A stretch of 64,000 nucleotides of DNA from Amphibalanus amphitrite (Eukaryota > Arthropoda > Thecostraca > Balanomorpha > Balanidae), in the NCBI RefSeq assembly GCF_019059575.1, contig NW_024882755.1, positions 124,001-188,000 on the forward strand. The letters run 5' to 3'. This document shows, one piece after another, positions 30,501 to 39,500 of the stretch. The notes below the pieces were generated by a model. It was not told where the DNA came from. It made no database searches and saw only the letters and a program-made list of their open reading frames with translations. Within the stretch, counting starts at the first letter, position 1, and each line of letters starts with the position of its first letter. Position numbers and translations under genes: made by a program.

Positions 30501-33500
30501 CCCCTCCCCGGTCGTTGAGGGCCCCCTGCCGACTTTTAAAGGATTCGCACCAGCAGCTCTAAGGGCCACACACCCACATGTAACGGACCCACACCAGTGT
30601 CTCTGAGGGTCCACAACGGCGTCTGTATTCTGTGAGGACCCTCACCGGTGCTTATGAGGGATTCACACTAGCACCTCTGAGGGGCCACACGGGCGTATGT
30701 GAGGACCCCACACCAGTGCCTCTAAAGGCCCCTAATTGGAGGCCCTGCATCGGTGATACGGAGGGTCCTACCAAAGGCACAACACAAGCCATTAGTCTCC
30801 TTCTGAGTCCCACACGCCGCCCTCCCACCATAGGCGGCGGAACGGAGAGGGCACCGGGGCACCGTGCCCCCTCTGATTTGGGCATTTTAACATTAGCCCT
30901 ATGGGCGTTGCATGGAAAGAATGGGACCAACAGTCGGCAGTGTCCCCCCCCCCCCTCCACTTAATTGAAGGTGTTCCGCCGCTACTGCCTCCCACCGGAG
31001 CGAGTAAACCTGTATCAATCAACGACTTTACCACCGTTGTACGTCATAATGTTCTCATCACGCCAAATCAAATACCATCCGGAACCAAAATGGTCCAGTA
31101 TAAAATCTGACCTACCAAAGTTATGATCAAGTTCAGATAAAATCAAAGTGGGATGATAATAACAGGTGTTCTTAAATCGATGCCGAGTCAGCAGAAACCA
31201 TTCACTTCACATGCAAGAGAAATACCTTGTGCTGATGTTTATATAAAAACAGACATGTAGGTCCATAAAAGGGTCCATAAAAAGTCCATAAAAAATAAAG
31301 AGATACTTCATCGTTGCATCAATGTTGAGGGGGCGGCGCCCACTCGGCTCTCAAGTTGGAGGGGGGGGGCAAGCGCCCTCACTGCCCCCCCCCCCTGTTC
31401 CCCGGGGTCTATGCAGTGAACGACGCTACAAAAAAAAAACATGTGACACCTAATAGCAGGCACTATAAACATGCGCTCGTACGTATCCCGTCAGACCAGG
31501 ACGGGGATCGGGGGTAGTACTATGCAATATACATTTACACAGAACTATTACGTGCTTTAAGATGCATAACATCACATTTTCACCAACATTCTGAGTGCCA
31601 GACAAGCCCACAGCAAGGCGTCATTTCGGTAAAATGCATTTAATGATGATCGTAAGCTCACAAAGCATAGCGGGCGTGTTAGTTCAAAACATTGCCGCTA
31701 GGGGCGCTGAGGTCGCTAATGCTGAGAGATAGGCCAAAGTGTCGGCGGTCGGCGCCGCATGGGTGTTAATATTTGGGGGAAATAAAAAATGTCACACGGT
31801 TTCTACGTGTCTGGGGCACGATAAAATCAGTGGAGCACCATGTTTTGCGAAAAAAGTGCCCAAAATGACACACCCTAATGACCATAGTTCCGCCCAAGAT
31901 TACTTTACTACTCAGGTTGGTTCACTAGGGAAATAAAGGCGCCGTAGCTACGTCACGGATTTGGTAGCAATCTGGTAGCAATTTTTGCAGACATCAATGG
32001 CGCACGTGTTGTTTGATCGTCGCCAATACTATTTTAATGCACTATTTTGTTATTTCACTGCAATGTATTGTACATTACATTTGAAAATTAAAATACAGAA
32101 ATATTCGTAACCCAGCAAGTCAGTTATTCTTTGAGGCAGCACTATGTCAGCATTGAGCCTTCAGAATGTGTTATTTGATAGACTTTCCCACATTTTCTTC
32201 TCTTGTGGAAAACTTTCTTAGTCATCAAAAATGTATGCACATATGAATAATTAGAACTTCATTTTCAAAGTTTTATAGAAATAAGATTTCACATTACATT
32301 ATCATAAGGCTACCTGTCCATTTCGTCCAACCAATTAAATATTCATCCAGCAGAAGGCAGGTACCTCTGAGAAGGTACTGATATATCTACACCAATATTT
32401 CAGGAAAATGACAGAGACTGAGAAGCTATTAAAACTTCAGCGTATGAAAGGGATGTTATGGCTTATGCACATTGAAAAACATCAGATAATGCCTTTGAAC
32501 CATCTCATTCACCAGCACACATCAATCCGGCTCCTGGCTTCTGTCAAGGAGACATTCCAAAATAATGCATTATTTTATTTCATTGACCACCTTGCAAAAG
32601 ACAAACAGCAAACACATCACCACCAAAAACAAAAATAGTCAACAGGTAGGTACCAGCTGATCTAGCCGTGCTGTGTCATGTGCCTTTGAAAAACTTGAGC
32701 AGTCAGGGTTGGGGTTGAATAAACACCCCAAACTTAGCCATTCATGCATGGACAAGTGCAAATTCTGGTCGAGCATTTTAATAAAAATGAAACTAACAGC
32801 ATTGTAGGTTACAATTATAAAAAAGACAATTACAAAAAAACAGCAGAGCTTACTCTATGTAGTGTTTCCCGATTAGAATTAAGCGTTTCGTTTGTACCGA
32901 GTACTATCGCCAGTGGGTACTTGTTTCTCTATTACGTGCTCCTCTATTGGCCGCCATACTGGCAATGCTGAGCGAGAATACGTTTTAGTGACGAGTGGTG
33001 GCGCGGCGTGTGGGACCTGGCGGTGCGGCTGAAGCGAGAGGAAACGCTATATTTCTGGCGACGAGATATGAACCTCGACGGGCTTAGGCCGCCTTCAGCC
33101 TTTTTACCCACTCCGGGTAAACCAGTTGTACCGTGGGAGACATGGAAGCTACGTTTTAATACTTACCTGCTGGCGACGGGCGGTGACGCATTCGCCGCAG
33201 AGCGGAAGCGAGCTATTCTTTTACATTGTTTAGGCGAGGAGGGCCAGCGCATCCAGGAGACGCTTCCTCCAGCCGTGAAGATGGAAGGAGACGATGCCTT
33301 CACGTTAACCCTACGCCAGCTGGACACATTTTTTATCCCACGAGTGAATGCCATTGTCGAACGCTTTTCATTTCGACAACGAGCGCAGCTGCCGCAGGAG
33401 TCTACCGCAGAGTATGTATCAGTGTTGCGAGGTCTGGCAGTAAACTGTAAGTTTGGCAGTATGACTGATGATATGATCCGCGACATGGTGGTGGAAAAGA

Positions 33501-36500
33501 CGATCCACCCACGCCTGCGAGAGAAGTTGCTCCAAGATGCGGAGCTCACGTTGGACAGGACGCTCGCTACAGCCGACGCATATGAGAGGGCCCTCCGTGA
33601 ATCGGCAGTAATGGCGGGCCAGCAATCTTCTGCTCCAGTCGTCGCCAAGGTGTCCCACCCTCGTCAACCGAAGAAAGTCAAGGCACACAGCGGACTGCCT
33701 GAACGTCAGGCCCCGTGTACCAACTGTGGTAGATCGTCACATCGAACCGGCTCCAAGGACTGTCCAGCTCGAGGTCGCAGCTGCAGCTCGTGCGGCCTGC
33801 GGGGGCACTTCGCCGCAGTCTGCAGGTCAAGCGCCTCTGCTTCAACCGCAGCTGCCGCCCCACGACGCCTGAAGGACACAGTTAAGGAGGCTACCGTGCT
33901 GAAGGTCAGTGACTCCCCTCAGAAGGTGCTCTGTCCTGTCACGCTCTCTGTGGGTGACATTCAGCACTCGGTCGACATCCAGGTCGACACTGGAGCTACC
34001 TGTTCACTTTTGTCTCTTCAGTACGCCCGAGATCTCTTCAAGGGGAAGGAGTTTCAGCCGAGTAGCTCCAGGCTTTTCGGGTTTGGCAGGAAGCCAGTAC
34101 CAGTAGCAGGAACGCTCCCTGTGACTGTCACGTTTGGTGATAAGTGTGCTGACGCCCAGTTCTTCCTGGTAGAGACGCCATCGACCGAGGCCATCATGGG
34201 TCTCGATCTGATCCAGCAGCTGGGCCTGACGCTTCACCCGGCGTCTGGACAGATCTTCAGTGTGGAGCTCCAGTCCGAGCAGCTCCCAGCCATCGAGGGC
34301 TACACGCACAAGATCATCCTCAGGCCGAACGCCCGGCCTACTGCCTACAGACTGCGTCGTCTGCCGTTGGCAGTGAGGGAAGAAGTCAGTGCTGAGCTCC
34401 AGCGCCTGCTGGACGCTGACATCATCGAGCGTGTGGACGCCTCTGAGTGGGTGAGTCCACTGGTGGTTTCGAGAAAACCGTCAGGCCAGATCCGACTGTG
34501 TGTTGATCTGCGTGGGCCTAACTCACAAATTGTTGCTGAGGTGCACCCGCTCCCTACCATAGAGGAGCTTCAGTCTCGACTCCTCGGATCAGTCTATAGC
34601 AAGATAGACCTTCGGTCAGCTTACCATCAACTTGAGCTTCACTCCGACAGCCGTGATGTAACCGCTTTCATCACCCACGAGGGCCTCATGCGCTTCAAGC
34701 GTGTCCCTTTCGGACTCGTCTCAGCTGGCAGTGCCTTCCAGCACCTGTTGGATGACCTGCTGCACGGTATTCCAGGATGCGGACATTATCTGGACGACAT
34801 CCTCGTCTCCGGATCCAGTCAGGCTGAGCACGACCAGCGTCTCCAGGCGGTGCTCGACCGTCTCCGAGCAGCACGCGTCACAGTCAACCACGCCAAGTCG
34901 TCCTTCAGCCAGAAGGAAGTCGACTTCTGCGGACACCGGATGTCTGCAACAGGAGTGACGCCGACTGCCTCGACAGTGCAGGCCGTCACGGAGGCCCCGC
35001 GCCCAGAGTCTCTGAAGGATCTCCGCAGTTTCCTGGGACTCACCGGCTGGTTCAGTCGCTTCATCAGCGGCTATGCCGAGGTGGTTCGACCCATGGCTAG
35101 CCTGCTGAAGAAGGACACACCCTTCGAGTGGACTCCATCCGTCGAACGGAGTTTTCAGCGCATCAAGCAGCTGGTGGCCGGCCAGCCGGTGCTGAAGCCG
35201 TTCCAGCCCGAGCTGCCGACCATCGTGACGTCAGACGCCTCGGACCGTGGCGCGGGCGCCGTCCTCTCCCAGATACAGGAAGACGGCTTCGAGCATCCTG
35301 TCGCCTTCTGGTCCCGCAGCTTCACCGACACGGAGCGCCGCTACTCCGTCTCCGAGCGCGAGGCGCTCAGCGCCGTCCAGGCCGTGGAGAGGTGGAAGGT
35401 GTACCTGTGGGGGAGGAACTTCACTCTCCGCACCGACCACTCCGCTCTCACCACGCTGCTCTCTCCCAAGTTCTCGGGTAGAGCGGGAGCGCGCGTCGCG
35501 CGCTGGCAGGCGCGGCTCCTCCCGTACGCCTACGACGTGGTGTACGTCCCGGGACACCGCATCCCAGCGGCCGACGCGCTGTCCCGGCTTCCCCTGCCGG
35601 ACACCGGACCAGCAGAGGAGGATGATGAAGTCATCGCCCTGGTGACCGACGATGCAGCCGACGTGATCTCCGAAGATGACGTCAGAGAAGCGTCCCTGTT
35701 GGACGACACGCTGGAGCGGCTGCGGTCCGTCATCGCTGCCGGCTGGCCGGACTCGGCACGGAACTGCCCGCCCGACCTGCGGCCGTTCTTCCACGTCCGA
35801 CACGAACTGCACGTGCGCCGTGACGCCGTGGTCATCCGTGGAGCGGACAGAGTGGTCGTGCCGGCCGCACTGACCGACCGGTACCTGCAGCTGGCTCACC
35901 GCGCTCACGACGGCATCGTCAGGATGAAACAGCTTCTCCGAAGTCTGTGCTGGTGGCCTGGAGTCGACCGTGCCGTGACAGAGGTCGTCAAGGCGTGCGA
36001 CCTGTGCCAGCAGAGCGACAAAGTGCTGTCACAGAAGGTTCGACCTGCGCCGCTGCAGCCAGTCCCGCTTCCCACAAGGCCGTGGTCGAAGCTGGGTGTA
36101 GATATCGTGGGACCTATCGCCGGAGTTCCCCAGTCTGCACGCTATGCAGTCACCCTCACGGACTACTACAGCAAGTGGGTGGAGGTGGGACTCTGTGCGA
36201 AAGTCGAGACAAGCGACATCATCAGGATTCTGTCTGTGATCTGGGCCCGCGAAGGATATCCTGAGGAGATTGCAACGGACAACGGGCCCCAGTTCATCAG
36301 CCGCGACTTCGAGACTTATCTACAGCAGAGGAAGATCAAGCACCTGAAGTCGTCTGTGTACTGGCCGAGGGGCAACGCCGCCGTGGAACGATTCAACCGA
36401 TCGTTCAAGTCCTGGGTCCAGGCGGCCGCGCAGCAGAGCCAAGTTCCGTTCCAGGCCTACCTGCAGGGCCGACTGGCGCGCTACCGTGCCACGCCGCACT

Positions 36501-39500
36501 GCACCACCGGTGTATCGCCGTCTGAGCTGCTACACGGCAGGAAGATGAGGCTGGACCTGCCGGTGTTCGACGACTACTGCGTCACCTCTGATGTGGCACG
36601 ACGGGTCGTCAAGCAGCAGCGCCGCAACCGTCGCCACTACGACAGCCGGCACCGGGCGCGGCCGACCGAGATCGCTGTGGGCGACACGGTCTGCGTCCGC
36701 CAGCCCGGTCACGTCCAGAAGAAGGGCGCCAAGTTCAGCAAGCCGCTCCGCGTCGTCAGCCGTCACGGACCCGCTACGTTCGGTCTCTCCGACGGTTCGC
36801 GTTGGAACGTGGCTCACCTGGCCAGGAGGGAGATCGGCGCCGCCCCGTCGACGCCGACTCTGCCGGTCAGCACTGAAGCTGTTCCTGCGCCGCCGCCGCC
36901 GCCGTCTCCGCCGCCTGTGGTCGCGGCGGCCCCGGCCTCGTCCGTGTCGTCTCCAGCGGCTCCTGTGTCTTCACCGCCGGCCGGTGCGGCCGCACCTCGC
37001 GATCCGCTGGCCGGCGTACCGACCGCGACCGCCTGCGCGCCGGCGCCGCCGGTCGGTGCGGCCCCGGGCCCGCTACCGAGCGAGCTACCGAGCGCGACCG
37101 AGATCGTGGCGTCCCCGTGTCCGCCGGCGCCACCTGTACTAGCGCCACCGATCGACCCGGTTAACCGAGTGGACCCTCGGGTCAGTGATCGTGGACTACC
37201 TGCCTCTAACCGCAGTGACCGCGAACTTACCGCGTCGTCGCGAGGCCGTCGTAGGTTTAAGCCGACTCGCTTGGACCTGTGATTGTGTTCTCCAGCTGAA
37301 CTCGTGTGTGATTGTTCTCCAGCTGAACTCGTGTGTGATTGTTATCCAGCTGAACTCGTGGAGTGACAGCTGAACTCGTGGAGTTTAAGTTTAAGTGCGG
37401 GGGGATGTAGTGTTTCCCGATTAGAATTAAGCGTTTCGTTTGTACCGAGTACTATCGCCAGTGGGTACTTGTTTCTCTATTACGTGCTCCTCTATTGGCC
37501 GCCATACTGGCAATGCTGAGCGAGAATACGTTTTAGTGACGAGTGGTGGCGCGGCGTGTGGGACCTGGCGGTGCGGCTGAAGCGAGAGGAAACGCTATAC
37601 TCTACAAGGCATAACCATTAATTTTATAATTGACATCCAAATTCGCATCTCCGAAGTTTAACCCACCTACCAGCCACCTGCACATTTCTGCGCACATGTG
37701 CTGCGCAGTGTGCACAGTCACTACACATTACCACAATTATGAGAATTAAAATAGTTTTAAACAATCAAGCAAGTCAGGACTGGTATGCAGATTCACAAGT
37801 TCTCTCAACATCTTCAATTACCAACAATCAAGAGCACCTTGTGATCTCAGTAACTCCGCAGATCCATCTTCTGTTTTCCATTTTCAGTTTTCAATTGAAA
37901 TATAAGTTCCATCTGGGAGACACATGTTGCATCATTATGTTTAAACAATTATTATGCTTGAACTTTTGATTTTTCATGTGAACTTCACTTCAAAAGTTGA
38001 TTCAATTTTATAATTTGTATAATGCTACGATCACGGCGCACCAAATCACAGATAACTTGAAAATAACCAAGCAAAAGCCACATTCTTCAGCAAACTATGA
38101 GAGCTATCTGATCCATGCTGCGTTGAAATAATTGAAAATCGCCAAAATCAGTCAAAATATGACAATTAAATTAATATAAACTTCACAAAACTCTGATTTG
38201 TGAGGCAATGCGCAACAGAAATGCGAGGGAATATGGTAGTAATCTGGTAGCAATTATGAAGGATTTCCCCTGTCGCTCATGAAAAAACACTTGAAACAAA
38301 TTTTTCAACGCAGAGGAAATCCTTCATTATGAGTTGCAGGGACCATTTGATTGGCCCATTTTAGATAAATATAGGCCGAATGTTTCGATTTCGACCCCAT
38401 TTATCGTAATGAGACGAATCCATTGGCTTAGTGGTACGTCTTTTGAACACATGTAGGCCTTAGATTTCTCCTTAGCCCGCCTGAAACACACCATGCTTTG
38501 CATGCATTTCTATGGGTGAAGGAAAATTCATGCGCCGTGATGACGTCACGGTAAAGGAATTCTGAAGCTCGTGAACGGGGGCTGGTTCCGCCTACTGTGA
38601 TCAGGATATATATATAACGTAATGATCAACTCTAGCACTATCCTCTCTGATCAGAGAAGATGGTGCTGATTGTTGCCCATAACTTGTGAATAATGACCAT
38701 AGGTCCATACTGATACGATGAAATTTTAGCCCATTTGCTTATATTTTCAACGTGTGCCCATCTAAAACAATGTTTCTGCATTTATTTGATGAGTCTGTCC
38801 TGATTAGCATGTTTTCAAAAAACTGTCCCCATTTCTGTTTGTACCTGGATACCTTCTTACCCAATCACTCGGATATGATGATATCAGACATGCAGTCTTG
38901 TCAAACCATGTGCTAGGTTTGACCTAAACCATAAAATGGTTGCCGCCATGTACGTTTTTTATAACGATGTTTCTATGCCATCCATCATTGTGAGCTGGAT
39001 AATGGTTCACACCATTTACACCGTGACGTAATTCATGTTGTCATTCTTTTCATCATAGCACCCGTTAGTGTAAAAATCATCATTGCATGTTAAGATCGGT
39101 CAATTTTTTTCATCACTGACTGGTAAAAAAACAAAACTTTTTTCATCTGCACAGGTAACGGTGAAGTAAAAATTTTACACTGGTGGTGCAGCTGTGTTTT
39201 TTTTTATTAAATTTTATTTTATTTTTCGCCTTAAGAGGAAGGCATGGCCCCTGTGCCCCCCCCCCCCTTGGCTACGTCCCTGGTCGGTTGGTCAAGCTGT
39301 CTTTTGATGGCACCCTGCGCAATCAGAATCCAAGAGCCTAAAGTTACGACAATAATGCGATTATGCAATAAGCGTGGATGCTATAGTTTAAAATGGGTAT
39401 CATGTTTGTTTTTGTATCGAACGTTCAATCAAATATCCATACTTGAGAGCTGAAGCAGTGGAACGGAACCAGCAGCGGAACTGCTTTAGTTCTTTTATGG

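Larger units (their letters stand above)
32858..37599 (+). mobile_element. Ty3/gypsy LTR retrotransposon, complete
   Basis: 4.74-kb element with two 194-bp LTRs identical by eye, 5-bp flanking duplication CTCTA (32853-32857 and 37600-37604; 7 bp if the shared TA is counted), one intact Gag-Pol ORF (33068-37282) and a G-rich polypurine tract before the 3' LTR. The pol order is protease, RT, RNase H, integrase, as in Ty3/gypsy (Metaviridae). No env gene. It lies in FBXO8 intron 3, antisense to that gene. Identical LTRs and an open ORF mean a very recent insertion. Confidence 0.95.

Noticed and set aside
30632-30964. Opposed ORFs in the GAGGGCC minisatellite
   Set aside because: Repeats without stops on both strands; low complexity.
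32408-32638. 76-codon ORF before the gypsy element
   Set aside because: No recognisable domain, no splice partners and AT-rich intron context.
35231-35908. 225-codon antisense ORF inside the gypsy pol region
   Set aside because: Shadow frame of the GC-rich RNase H/integrase coding sequence.
36591-37142. 183-codon Arg-rich + strand ORF over the gypsy C-terminus
   Set aside because: Out-of-frame reading of the Pro/Ala-rich tail; no independent start or motif.
31962-38250. Direct repeat GGTAGCAATCTGGTAGCAAT as a flank duplication around the gypsy element
   Set aside because: It lies about 0.9 kb left and 0.6 kb right of the element, while CTCTA already explains the target duplication.
23208-39290. 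A 16-kb hAT-like element with ends CACGTAGCCAGGAT / GGCTACGTCCCTG
   Set aside because: The ends match only loosely, no 8-bp duplication was found, and such motifs recur elsewhere in the intron.
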